33,188 nucleotides of DNA from Bryobacterales bacterium (GTDB lineage: Bacteria > Acidobacteriota > Terriglobia > Bryobacterales > UBA6623). Both the position numbers and the translations under genes were made by a program. The stretch lies in contig JAPPMC010000210.1 of the NCBI GenBank assembly GCA_028819235.1, positions 1 through 33,188 of the forward strand. The letters are read 5' to 3'. A model generated the notes under the pieces. It worked only from the letters and a program-made list of their open reading frames with translations. It did not search any database and had not been told where the DNA came from. Positions 1 to 8,600 of this stretch are shown one piece after another (the stretch's first letter is position 1; every line of letters begins with the position of its first letter).

Positions 1-153
1 CCAGCGGGCCGCCGGGCCCGTCGTGACAGGGGTTTTGGCTCAAGCACGAACTACTACGCGCTGCACGGGAAGCGAATCTTCGTGCCGGCCTCCCTGGAGG
101 CCCGTCCTGATCCGATTGCTCTGGACTGGCACAACCAAGTGAGGTACCAGTAG
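1..153 (+). CDS. C-terminal end of an unidentified protein (partial)
   Basis: Frame 1 is open from the window edge to a TAG at 151-153, giving 50 residues that end in ALDWHNQVRYQ. Third codon positions are mostly G or C, as in the real genes here, so a truncated gene entering from the left is plausible. I do not recognise the family. A 25-nt segment inside it (30-54) recurs in inverted orientation near the right edge, where it is read in another frame, so part of this stretch may be a dispersed repeat rather than conserved coding sequence. Existence as a gene is uncertain. Confidence 0.3.
   Translation, partial: PAGRRARRDRGFGSSTNYYALHGKRIFVPASLEARPDPIALDWHNQVRYQ
30..54 (+). repeat. 25-nt dispersed repeat, left copy
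   Basis: These 25 nt match the reverse complement of 33130-33154 at 24 of 25 positions, the single difference being T at position 40. It begins GGGTTTTGG and ends AAGCACGAACTAC. Chance matches of this length in 33 kb are negligible, so the two are related copies of a repeat in opposite orientation near the window ends. Confidence 0.7.
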
Positions 154-924
154 CAGGAGCATTGGTGGCTAGGAATCGCCGCCGCCTGGTCGAGAGACCT
201 CAATGCGCTCCAGCGCGGCGTCGCCGGGCGCATCCCGGATCACGCCATAGCAGAGCTTAGGCACAAGGCGCAGGATGTGGAGTCCGACGAGACATCCTGG
301 CCCTGCCAGCGATTCCTCCGTTCCCTGGAATGCGGGGCCTATACGTGCAATACTCAGTCGGCGAAACTGGCCGTGGATCCGTCTCCGAAACTGGGTGTTT
401 GACGATCTGACGATCTGGCCCGCTACACAGAGTCTGTCGCCCTTCCTTGGGTATCCGGGGCACTGCCGCTCGAGGAGGAGACACCACGAGAGGACCAACA
501 GAATGCCTCTCCCTCACTGAGCGAACCCGTGTCGTGGCAGGACATGGCGCTACCCCACCTGTGGTTGGAGCCGGGACCACTGCATCTAGGGGGGAGCCCG
601 GCTGGGAGCAACACCACGGCTCGGTGATGCGGGCCGTCAAGGTTCCTCACGCTGAGTAGGCCCCCGTGCTGCTACCGGCGGCAGCCTTGCGTTACGGAAG
701 GGGCACAGAGGTGGCTCGGGCTGCATTCTGGCAGATTCTGCGCCAGTCGAATTCAACTGGGGCCCTTCCAGCCGGAGCCAGCCCGCTCAGGAACGCTGCC
801 GTCACCGCCCCGCATTACCGAAGTGCAGTGCTGCACCTGGTATCCCGATCACCTGTTACCGCTTGATTCCGGTGGAAGTCTCTCGGGCAGTCGTGCGAAC
901 TCCGTCCTCCGAGGCTGTGGGGTC
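154..924. other. Non-coding or decayed stretch, no supported gene
   Basis: About 770 bp with short overlapping open frames on both strands, none with a recognisable domain, a convincing ribosome binding site or operon spacing. A perfect tandem of the octamer GACGATCT lies at about 404-419. The minus-strand frame at 169-498 has a somewhat protein-like C-terminal half (around LRLVPKLCYGVIRDAPGD), which could be a remnant, but I cannot assign it. Confidence 0.5.
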
Positions 925-1902
925 TTACGCGACATCGCCCGGACGAGCCGCCTGATCTGGCCCGACCTCTCCCGCTGTATCTGTCGGACCAACTGCTTGT
1001 CCACTGCCTTGCGGACCATGCTCCCTCCTCTTGCTCGCAAGCTCCCTTGAAATATACCTTACGGCAGTTGCGGAGTGCGAGATGAGGCTTCCGAGGCCAT
1101 ACTGGGAGGCGATTGCCAGTTCGACGGGTGTCGGAAGCCGGACATGCGGGAAAAGTTTCTTGGCTTCTTCGTGGTCAATGACGAACGCATGGTCGGAATA
1201 GCCCGTCACGAGCCTTGTCAGCGATTCGGCGCTGAGTTCTGTGCTCAGGCGTCCGGCATAATCCTCGGCAAGAGCTAGAGCCCTGGCGATCTCGCCTAGG
1301 CCAGCCGGGTCGATCTTGCTATAGATCGGAGCGTACAGGCCAACTACTGTCTGCACTGCGATCTGAGATGCTCTCTCTGTGCCCAAACCGCCGCGACCCG
1401 CAACTTCAATCAGCACTTCGCGAAGTGATTGCAGCACCTTGGTTTCTAAGAAGTCCAGTGCCTCCGGCACGACTAGGCCCGATCTGTGCGTGAATAGCTC
1501 ATTCTGCTCACGAATCTGGACATCGATTGGCCCAAGTTCGCCCGTCTCTGAGATGACCAACTCGTCAGCCCCTACGCAAAGCAGTGTGCCTGCGCTCTTG
1601 CAGAGTCCAGGGACAAACGCCTCTACACGTCGATACCTCCTGCGCAGGAATCTGGCGATGCGGTAGGCCGCATGGGCGTCGCCACCCGTAGTCGAGATCA
1701 GTGCCAGAATCTTTTCCCTTTTCCGCGACGGAGCCCTCCCGACCACCTGGTTGAAGCCTTCCAAGGTGACTGGACCGGCGTACATGAGGATGTCGTACCC
1801 CTGCCCTTCCAAATGGGCTGCCGGGTCCCCTGGCAATGCTTGGTTCTCGTTGGAGCGCACGATGCCTGCCGTTCTGCGAGGATTGCGGGGCGTCCTGTTC
1901 AC
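925..1902 (-). CDS. SDH-type Clp/SppA-fold serine protease
   Basis: A predicted soluble serine protease of the ClpP/SppA (crotonase-like) fold, closest by eye to the SDH (serine dehydrogenase proteinase) family. Visible blocks, in order, are a strand-turn ISTTGGDAHAAY (oxyanion region), VPGLCKSAGTLL containing the putative nucleophile serine, then GELGPIDVQ with the acidic residue, followed by a helical C-terminal half. No signal peptide or membrane segment is seen. The frame is open further upstream, but I chose the GTG at 1902-1900 because it overlaps the TGA of the upstream ATPase as GTGA, the classic coupled arrangement; this gives 325 residues. A second GTG lies 16 codons further in. It is the last gene of a nuclease-ATPase-protease operon, so its substrate may be linked to that complex (inference). 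The C-terminal tail is Gly/Pro/Arg-rich and probably disordered. Confidence 0.8.
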   Translation of the reverse strand: MNRTPRNPRRTAGIVRSNENQALPGDPAAHLEGQGYDILMYAGPVTLEGFNQVVGRAPSRKREKILALISTTGGDAHAAYRIARFLRRRYRRVEAFVPGLCKSAGTLLCVGADELVISETGELGPIDVQIREQNELFTHRSGLVVPEALDFLETKVLQSLREVLIEVAGRGGLGTERASQIAVQTVVGLYAPIYSKIDPAGLGEIARALALAEDYAGRLSTELSAESLTRLVTGYSDHAFVIDHEEAKKLFPHVRLPTPVELAIASQYGLGSLISHSATAVRYISRELASKRREHGPQGSGQAVGPTDTAGEVGPDQAARPGDVA

Positions 1903-4900
1903 CCCAGGCGCCGGACCCGCGCTTTTCCCTCCAGCGCTCTTCCCGCGAGCTCTCCCAGATGGTCGTGATGGGTGAAGAAGACGATCTGGCACTGCTGGGC
2001 CAAGACACCGAGGATCCGCAGGCCCGCCACGGAGCGGGAGTCGTCGAAATTGATGAAGAGGTCGTCCGCGATGAAGGGTAGGCTTCGCCCACGGCCTAGG
2101 TAGTCCTCCAGCGAGGCGACCCGCAGCGCAAGGTACAACTGGTCCACTGTGCCCTCGCTCATCCCGTCGACTCCCACCCGCTCGTCGCTTGGCCGGCGGC
2201 CCACGAGCCGCGGCCTGTCGTGCTCGTCGTAGTCGAGCTCCAGCCCCTCGAACGATCGGAGGGTGAGCTCGGAGAACAGTTCACCGGCTCTCTTCAGCAT
2301 CGGCCCCTGTTTCTCCCTCCGGTGCCGGTCGATCGCCCAACGAAGAAGGAGTTCGGTCGTTCGGGTGCGGACATAGCGCTCCGAGATCTCGCGGATCTCA
2401 GCCAGAGCGCCTTGCCGGGTCGACTCGGCCACCGCGGCGGCGTCTCCCCCACCCACCTCTTTGAATTGCGTTTCCGCCTCCCTGAGATGACCTCGCGCCT
2501 CCTCAAGGCTCTGCCGAAGGTCCTTGATCTCCTGCAGTAGGCGAGGGCCCTCACGACTTGCTAGGTCCAGGTCGACGCCTTCGCATTCCGCCTCGAGATC
2601 CTCGACCGCCCTGCCGTCGCCGGCCTGTCCCAAGATCTGGATGGCCTTGGCCAGTTCTGCCTTCAGCTCCCTGAGGCGCTCGGCCCTGCCGATTTCGCGG
2701 CGCAGGTCCTCGACCGATTCGGTTCCCGACAGGGCCTGCAGCTTGAGGATGCCCTCCCTGCTTCTCCGGAGGTCGGCCTCGTGGCGCTCGATCGTCTTCT
2801 CGATCCGCCGAATCCGGTCGTCCTTCTCTCTCGCGTCCTTACGCGCGAGACGCGCCGCCCCGAGCCTGCGTACGAGCTCGAGTACGGCCTCCTCCGGGCC
2901 CCTATCGAGGACGTCCGGATCCAGGACCGACACCAATCTGGATACCCCCGCCTCGAATTTCTCAATGTCCTGTTCGATCTTTCCGATTCGCTCTAGGCGG
3001 AGACTGTCGATTCTGGTGCGAACCGTGCGCATCTGATCGATGACGTCGAACTGTGCCTCGGCCGACGCCGGTGTCAGTCCGTCGCGGACACCCAACTCGT
3101 CACGTACCCTCTCCCAGCGGTCACACCATCTTTGCTTGTCGGAATTCGCGGAGTTCAAATCCTCTCTCCTAGCTTCCCTGCGGGCGTCCGCCTTGGCCTT
3201 CTCCCGCCGGAGCTGGTGCCTCCGATGTGCTGCGGTCTCATGGCTCCGGAAAAGCCGGGCGACATACTCCAGCGCGTACGTCAGGCTCTTCTCCCGCACG
3301 CTCGCCGTGTCGACGCCAAGTGAGCCCATCTCCGCCACAAGTGCCGCCACGGCGTGCGTCTCCCGGTCGCGGAGGTCCGCGAGTTGCCTCGATCGCATCT
3401 CCAAGCGCACGACTTCTTGGCGCAACTCGGAGTGCAGGTCGAGCCAAGCGAGCATGGCTTCCGGCCCTAGGGGCGGGAAGGGAACGGACCGCCACAACTG
3501 ATTCCACTCGGCTCTGATCGCCTCCCGCCGCGTCTGCAGGCCCACCAGCTCCCGCTTTAGCGCGTCTCCTTCGATCCGCGCGGATTCGATTGCTCGTTCA
3601 GCTTCCTCGAGCTTTGCGACGGCGCTGGCCGTCTCCACGCTGCGGTCAACGGCCTCGTCGGCTGCTGCGACGGCCCGCTCATACGCGGGTGCGAGGAGGC
3701 TTCGGTCACCCGCGAAGGCCAGAATGTCTTGCTCGGGTACGATCCCGCCGTCTATGTACCTGCGGCGTACGAGGCTCCACCCTGCATCCCGCTTCTCTCG
3801 TAGCTTGATGACCCGCTCGCGGCTCACGGGCTGCTCCTTCCGCTCGATCCGGTCGCGACTCGCGCGACGGAGTGCGATCTCGCGGGCGACCTCCCGGATC
3901 CGCCTCTCGCACTCGGCGACTTCGCGATCCAGCGCGATCCGTGAGTCGCGGTGGACCACGACCTCGCCTCGGGTCGGCACCTGCAAGGTGGCGGCCTCCT
4001 CCGGGGAACCGGCCGCCGGGCGCAGCTCCGCGGCTAGCTGGCGGGAGTGGGTTTCGGCTTCCGCTCGGTCAGACTCGACTGAATGGATCCTTGACGGCAG
4101 ATCGCCGTGCCGCTCGCGCGTTGCGGACACGAGCGGGCTCAGCTTCGAGACATCCGGCGGTACCTGAATTGCGACCAGTTCGCGCTCGGCGTTCTCGAAC
4201 TCGGTCTCAGCCTTGCCGAGCGCGCGCTCCATGTCCTGCACTCGGCCGGTCCACTTGCCCAGCTCGCTGAGGATCTTGCGGGCGTCAGCGACGGCTGCCC
4301 GGGAAGGGATTCGCACCTCAAGTTGGGCGGTGCGCCGAACGCCCCATCCCATCTCAGTCCCAAGCTGCTTTAGTCGGCCTTCCTCTACCGCGAGTTCGGC
4401 TTGTCGCTTCGGCAGGTCCTCCTTCCCCTTCTGGGCAACGCTCAGCCTTCGATTCAGCCTCTCGATCTCGGGCGCTCTAAGGAGCAGTGCCTCGTCCCAC
4501 TTGAGGTCGGCTCGCTGGCGGGTGACACGTGCCAGTTCCGCCCGTTGGTCTTCGGCTCGCTGTGCTGCGATCCTGCCATCCTGCTCTGCTTCCAGCAGGG
4601 CCTCCCTGGCGTTACGGGGGAAGTCGGCCACCCCTGCAAGTCCAGCGATCTCGGTTTCGAGGCGGGCCTTCTGACCGATGGTCCCTGCCACCCGGAGGAT
4701 CCGGCTGTTCTTCCTATGCTTCGCCTCGGCGAAATCCAGATCCCGCTGGGTGCTCTGCACCTTGGCGTGGCACCGCTTGTAATCCTCCCGGCGCCTCTGC
4801 CAGTCCAGCGCCCCTACCGAGTGCTCCCGCTTGGCACTGGCGGCGTCATCCAGGCGTCGCTTGGCTTGGTAGTATTCCCGCTTGGCCGACTTCCTCGGTC

Positions 4901-5423
4901 TCCAGATACGGTCCGCCCGCACGGCGAGGTCTTGACGGATTCGGCTGAGGGCCTGGATGCCCGTGCCAGCAGAGAATAGGGCCTCCCCCAAGTCCCCTTT
5001 CGCCTCGAGAATTTCCTGACCTCCCTTTCGCAGGCGGTGGTGGTCCAAGCTGAACACGCGCTTGAAGAAGTCGCGGTCGACGCCTCCCAGATGCCGGGCG
5101 ATCGCCCCTTGGCCCCCGGGATACGGGGTGTCGTCTGTCGACAGGACCGTGTTCTTCGTGCCCTTCCGCCGTCGAAACCGGACACTGGTACCGTTCGACT
5201 CGATTTCCGCACCTAGGCGCAAGTCCTTGTAATCGTGGCGGAATCTCATTGGAGTTCGGGCGGGCATCCCGAACAGCAGGTCCTCCAGGGCCCGGAGCAC
5301 GGTGGATTTGCCCGACTCGTTCGGGCCGACGACGACATGGATGTCCGGCCTTGCCGCGGGCAGGTCAACGCAGGTCTCTGTGAAGCATCCGTATCGGATC
5401 AGATCGATTCGCCGCACACGCAT
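1899..5423 (-). CDS. yhaN: YhaN/SbcC-type SMC-like AAA ATPase
   Basis: A 1174-residue ABC/SMC-class ATPase of the YhaN-SbcC-Rad50 group, expected to act with the nuclease encoded just upstream in processing DNA ends. The Walker A GPNESGKST is at residues 33-41. Long charged heptad-rich coiled coils fill the middle. The C-terminal lobe has a signature-like MSEGTVDQLYLALRVA (about 1088-1103), Walker B LPFIADD (about 1115-1121) and an H-loop FFTHH (about 1149-1153). The N-terminal domain, with a DRDFFKRVFSLDHHRLRKGG block, is typical of YhaN. No CxxC zinc hook is present among its few cysteines, unlike Rad50 and SbcC. It is longer than the roughly 960 residues usual for YhaN. Translation starts at ATG 5423, preceded by a very strong GGGGAGGTGA ribosome site lying inside the end of the nuclease gene, and it overlaps the downstream protease gene by 4 nt. 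Confidence 0.9.
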   Translation of the reverse strand: MRVRRIDLIRYGCFTETCVDLPAARPDIHVVVGPNESGKSTVLRALEDLLFGMPARTPMRFRHDYKDLRLGAEIESNGTSVRFRRRKGTKNTVLSTDDTPYPGGQGAIARHLGGVDRDFFKRVFSLDHHRLRKGGQEILEAKGDLGEALFSAGTGIQALSRIRQDLAVRADRIWRPRKSAKREYYQAKRRLDDAASAKREHSVGALDWQRRREDYKRCHAKVQSTQRDLDFAEAKHRKNSRILRVAGTIGQKARLETEIAGLAGVADFPRNAREALLEAEQDGRIAAQRAEDQRAELARVTRQRADLKWDEALLLRAPEIERLNRRLSVAQKGKEDLPKRQAELAVEEGRLKQLGTEMGWGVRRTAQLEVRIPSRAAVADARKILSELGKWTGRVQDMERALGKAETEFENAERELVAIQVPPDVSKLSPLVSATRERHGDLPSRIHSVESDRAEAETHSRQLAAELRPAAGSPEEAATLQVPTRGEVVVHRDSRIALDREVAECERRIREVAREIALRRASRDRIERKEQPVSRERVIKLREKRDAGWSLVRRRYIDGGIVPEQDILAFAGDRSLLAPAYERAVAAADEAVDRSVETASAVAKLEEAERAIESARIEGDALKRELVGLQTRREAIRAEWNQLWRSVPFPPLGPEAMLAWLDLHSELRQEVVRLEMRSRQLADLRDRETHAVAALVAEMGSLGVDTASVREKSLTYALEYVARLFRSHETAAHRRHQLRREKAKADARREARREDLNSANSDKQRWCDRWERVRDELGVRDGLTPASAEAQFDVIDQMRTVRTRIDSLRLERIGKIEQDIEKFEAGVSRLVSVLDPDVLDRGPEEAVLELVRRLGAARLARKDAREKDDRIRRIEKTIERHEADLRRSREGILKLQALSGTESVEDLRREIGRAERLRELKAELAKAIQILGQAGDGRAVEDLEAECEGVDLDLASREGPRLLQEIKDLRQSLEEARGHLREAETQFKEVGGGDAAAVAESTRQGALAEIREISERYVRTRTTELLLRWAIDRHRREKQGPMLKRAGELFSELTLRSFEGLELDYDEHDRPRLVGRRPSDERVGVDGMSEGTVDQLYLALRVASLEDYLGRGRSLPFIADDLFINFDDSRSVAGLRILGVLAQQCQIVFFTHHDHLGELAGRALEGKARVRRLG

Positions 5424-5426
5424 CGA

Positions 5427-6689
5427 TCAGTCACCTCCCCTTCGGAGTTCGGCGAGGGCGATCGGACTCGCCAGTTCGATCAGGCGACCGTATTCGCCGT
5501 GCACGGCCGCCCGTAGCAGCGGATCTTCCGGACCTCTTCTGAGGTCCGCGTCCAACTTTGCTACGAAGGTGCCGATGTCGTCGCCCAACTGCGCTAGGAG
5601 ATCCTCGTCGACGGACGCGGCCGATACGTCTCCCAAGGTCTCGATCAGTGCACCGAAGGACGCGGCCTCCGTCGGAGGCTCGGTGGCCACCACCAACCGC
5701 TCGATCCATGCTCGCTCCTCGCCGAGACCCTCTGCCGCTGCCCGCGCCTCCGCGAGAAGGTGCTCCTGGGATGCAAGCGCAACGCCATGCGCCTCGCTAC
5801 GGCCGGTGATCCGGACGCGGCATGCCAGCAGTCGCATGTCGTCCTGGCTGGACACCTCATTCTCGATGCATCGCCGCATCGCATTCTCAAGGTCCCCGAT
5901 TGTGTGACAGTCCGTCGCCGGCACATCGACGACACGCCAGCGGACGACATCGACCTGAAACGGCTTCACACCCGCTACAGTGCCGTCCCGAACGGTGACG
6001 AGCATCGCCCCCTTTGGCCCGGTCTCCCGGATATGGCGCCCCTGAAGGACTCCCGGGTAGACGATGTGGGGGAATTCGTGGCGGATGGCAGGATCATGGA
6101 CATGCCCGAGTGCCCAGTAGTCGTATCCCTTCGCTACCAGATGGTCGATCGTACAGGGAGCATAGTGCTCGTGGCCCTCGGCACCTGAAAGGCTGGTGTG
6201 GAGGAGTCCTATGTTGAAGTGGCCCGCGCGTGGTTCGGGATAGCGCAACGCGACATTCTCTGTCACCTTGGGCCTCCGGAAGCTCTGCCCGTGGATTGCG
6301 ACTCCAAGCTTCTCGATCAGGTGCGTTCCTGCGCTCCGGCTCGGAAGCTGAACCACGTTTTTCGGCAGGTGGAGGTGCCGGGTGATCTGGCTCTTCGCGT
6401 CGTGATTCCCATAGATCAAGAAGACCGGGATGCCGGCCTCCCGGAGCCGGCCCATCTGACCGACGAAAAAGAGCCCGGTCTGGTAGTCGCGCCAGTCTCC
6501 GTCGTAGAGGTCCCCGGCAATGAGCAGGAACGACGACTCTTCCTCGATCGTACGCGTGACGAGGGCGACGAGGGCTTCCCGCGTGGCACCGCGAATCAGT
6601 TCGACGGCCGTTCCGTCGTGCCCGGCTAGCCCTCTGAGAGGACTGTCGAGGTGGATGTCTGCCGTGTGAACGAACCGGAACGAGTGCAT
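5427..6689 (-). CDS. yhaO: YhaO/SbcD-type DNA repair metallophosphoesterase
   Basis: A calcineurin-like phosphoesterase of the Mre11/SbcD/YhaO family, a probable two-metal DNA nuclease. The five-block metal site is visible: DIH at residues 11-13, GDLYD around 59-63, GNHD at 94-97, then LLHTS and GHVH further on, followed by a C-terminal capping region. The chosen start, ATG 6689, gives the family-typical beginning MHSFRFVHTADIH and 420 residues. ATG 6713 and TTG 6725 are in frame upstream, but no family homology is evident there. It is the first gene of the minus-strand operon: its TGA is 3 nt from the ATPase start, whose ribosome site it contains. Expected to form a nuclease-ATPase complex with the YhaN-like product. 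The upstream region is a 131-bp AT-rich divergent intergenic region. Confidence 0.9.
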   Translation of the reverse strand: MHSFRFVHTADIHLDSPLRGLAGHDGTAVELIRGATREALVALVTRTIEEESSFLLIAGDLYDGDWRDYQTGLFFVGQMGRLREAGIPVFLIYGNHDAKSQITRHLHLPKNVVQLPSRSAGTHLIEKLGVAIHGQSFRRPKVTENVALRYPEPRAGHFNIGLLHTSLSGAEGHEHYAPCTIDHLVAKGYDYWALGHVHDPAIRHEFPHIVYPGVLQGRHIRETGPKGAMLVTVRDGTVAGVKPFQVDVVRWRVVDVPATDCHTIGDLENAMRRCIENEVSSQDDMRLLACRVRITGRSEAHGVALASQEHLLAEARAAAEGLGEERAWIERLVVATEPPTEAASFGALIETLGDVSAASVDEDLLAQLGDDIGTFVAKLDADLRRGPEDPLLRAAVHGEYGRLIELASPIALAELRRGGD

Positions 6690-6820
6690 CGGACTTCGAA
6701 TTCCTAGGAACATCCTACCATGCAATTGTTTCTTGTAGGCAGGTTGAACAAATAATCTTTAGGTACTGTTAAACAATGCTTAAAGGAGCCTTACACGGAT
6801 CCAATGAGTATGATGAGTAA
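6690..6820. promoter_or_regulatory. AT-rich divergent intergenic region with dyad
   Basis: The interval between the divergently read nuclease operon and the AbiEi-like gene is much more AT-rich than its surroundings. It contains a 7-bp inverted repeat, ATTGTTT at 6725-6731 and AAACAAT at 6771-6777. Promoter-like hexamers are present in both directions (for example AATAAT at 6751-6756 for the plus strand), but none has a convincing partner at normal spacing. AbiEi proteins are known to repress their own promoters by binding inverted repeats, so this dyad is a candidate operator; that is inference. An AGGAG lies at 6784-6788, followed by three ATG codons (6804, 6810, 6813) that are out of frame with the annotated gene. 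Confidence 0.35.
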
Positions 6821-7831
6821 GTGCCGAGATACTCGATGCTCCGCAAGGCTCTGCGGCGGGAGATGCCAGCGGGTCAATTTGCCACTCGCAGCCACTTGGT
6901 GGGGAGGGGCTTCAGCGTCTCGTCGATCCGCAATCTGCTCAGAAGTGGCGACATGGTGACGCTGGCGCGGGGGGTGTACTCGCAGGACGAGCCGCTGACG
7001 GTGACGGGCATCTTGCGCTCCCTGCAGCAGATGGGGAGCGACTTGGCAGCAGGGGGCGAGACGGCCATGCGACTCCATGGCGCAATAGCTGGCAAGCCGG
7101 CCGAAGTGTTCTCGACGGTCTGCCTCAGCGGACGCGACAGGATTCCGGGGTGGCTCTTCAGGTGGAATCACGACGTGAAGTTCGTCCGCCTCGGCACCGC
7201 CCGCCTGTTTGCTTTCGGGCGGTCGGCAGCCGGTACCCCGCCAGACGTCCGCCTTCACTTTGTGAAGGAACTGGAATTCTTGGGGGTGACTTTCCGTGCC
7301 TCTAGCATTGAGAGGGCGCTTTTCGAGATGCTGAGCACAGTTCCGGACGGCCTGTCATTCGATGCCGCCCGGGACCTGATGTTCCAGGTGCGCGGCGTGG
7401 CTTCGCAGAAGGGGCTCCGGCAGCTCATGGATCTGTCGGTGAACGTGAAGGTGAACCGGCTGCTGTTCTGGTTCGGCGTGCCCATGGGCTACCGCTGCTT
7501 GGAGGGGCTGGATGCCGCTCGCTACGTCGGCAGAGGCAAGAGGCAGCTCGTTGCCAAGGGCCGCTATGTGAGAGACGTCCAGTTGACCGTGCCTCGGGAC
7601 TTCCAATGGCCTCCCGCACCACTTCCAACCGATGGGGCCGTACCGACCGCTTCCACTAACAGGGATATCGCGCAGAATCAACGCTCTGGCGGCACGGATG
7701 TCCGACGGATCGACACCGCGTCTCGGGAGGTGCAGCCTGCGGCGGGAAACCCGCATGAGGGGAGCGGGGCCTCCCGCGGGTCAGCTCGCCATCGTCTCGT
7801 CCCGGATGACCTCCGCCCGCCTGTCGATTGA
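6821..7831 (+). CDS. abiEi: AbiEi-family antitoxin/transcriptional regulator (orphan)
   Basis: An AbiEi-type type IV antitoxin. The N-terminal winged helix (MLRKALRREMPAGQFATRSH to LARGVYSQ) is followed by the C-terminal AbiEi domain, including the family-typical blocks FRASSIERALFEML, VNRLLFWFG and GKRQLVAKGRYV-DVQLTVP. In the known systems AbiEi neutralises the nucleotidyltransferase toxin AbiEii and represses its own operon. No AbiEii gene follows in any frame, so this is an orphan. After residue 265 or so the protein continues for some 70 residues of Pro/Arg/Ser-rich sequence not expected in the family, which suggests loss of the original stop. The GTG at 6821 immediately follows an in-frame TAA; ATG 6836 is an alternative start, and neither has a good ribosome site at normal spacing. 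Confidence 0.75.
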   Translation: MPRYSMLRKALRREMPAGQFATRSHLVGRGFSVSSIRNLLRSGDMVTLARGVYSQDEPLTVTGILRSLQQMGSDLAAGGETAMRLHGAIAGKPAEVFSTVCLSGRDRIPGWLFRWNHDVKFVRLGTARLFAFGRSAAGTPPDVRLHFVKELEFLGVTFRASSIERALFEMLSTVPDGLSFDAARDLMFQVRGVASQKGLRQLMDLSVNVKVNRLLFWFGVPMGYRCLEGLDAARYVGRGKRQLVAKGRYVRDVQLTVPRDFQWPPAPLPTDGAVPTASTNRDIAQNQRSGGTDVRRIDTASREVQPAAGNPHEGSGASRGSARHRLVPDDLRPPVD

Positions 7832-8169
7832 CACTTGGCCGAGCAGGGAGGTGCATGTGCTCTCCGCACCGCGAATTCCCGTTTTGGGCGGCTCTCCTCC
7901 AAACCCGGTCGAAGAATTCCTCCAGCGCGTCGATCGTGACATTGGAGCCCGATTTCTCTTCCTCAATGGCCCTCGGTCCGAGTACCTCAAGAATCCCTTG
8001 GCGCGTTCGACCTAGCGCGGGGCCGTCAAGTGCCCAGCGAGTGGCGCTGCTGCCATCGCAATGATGCCTTTCAGCCCCGGGGCTCGCGCCCATCGGCTGC
8101 CAGTCGCACTAACCCGATCTTGATCTGACCGCAACTGCGGCGCGGCGATTGAATCCTGGCACCGAGCCG
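7832..8169. other. Non-coding stretch between abiEi and hicB
   Basis: This is where an AbiEii toxin gene would be expected, but no plus-strand frame resembles one. On the minus strand, two overlapping frames contain protein-like segments (NVTIDALEEFFDRVW near 7900-7950 and VSIDRRAEVIRDETMAS ending at 7781). They could be a frameshifted remnant running into the abiEi tail, but I cannot identify a family. Confidence 0.35.
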
Positions 8170-8598
8170 TTACAGTGCGTGGCTCTCAACCACCGGTCCC
8201 CGTCCGACTGCCCGCAGAGCCTTCTCTATGCGCTCGAAACTGGAACGTCGCCTGAGATCCGTGAGTCTCGAGACCGCGGACGGACTCAGACCTAACCGTG
8301 CGCTCAAGTCAGTCTTGTTCAGGCATTGCCGGCGCATGGCTGCATAGAGATCGAGCTTGGCGGCAATTGCGGCTGGCACCATCACTGGTACTTGGCTTTC
8401 TTGGATCGGGCTTGGTGCGGGGACATCTTCACCATGGCGCACATAGAAACTCAGCGCAGAGACAAGACAGTCCTCCGCCATAGCGAGAGCGTCTGCCCGA
8501 TCCCTGCCTCCAGTGAGGGCCTCCGGCAAGTCCGGGAATCTGACAAATAAGCCGCCTCCGTCCTCCGCTTTGACAATGCACGGATACACATAGCGCAC
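8170..8598 (-). CDS. hicB: HicB-family antitoxin with C-terminal HTH
   Basis: The antitoxin of a HicAB type II module. Residues 1-60 form the partly degraded RNase H-like HicB fold (MRYVYPCIVKAEDGGGLFVR, then FPDLPEALTGG and a helix with ALAMAEDCLVSALSFYV). The C-terminal half is a helix-turn-helix DNA-binding domain (LNKTDLSARLGLSPSAVSRL), as in Y. pestis-type HicB, so it should bind and silence HicA and repress the operon. The GTG at 8598 lies 2 nt after the hicA stop, the normal hicA-hicB order. The reading frame is intact at 142 residues even though its partner hicA has an internal stop, which makes it effectively an orphan antitoxin. Confidence 0.88.
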   Translation of the reverse strand: MRYVYPCIVKAEDGGGLFVRFPDLPEALTGGRDRADALAMAEDCLVSALSFYVRHGEDVPAPSPIQESQVPVMVPAAIAAKLDLYAAMRRQCLNKTDLSARLGLSPSAVSRLTDLRRRSSFERIEKALRAVGRGPVVESHAL

Positions 8599-8600
8599 TG

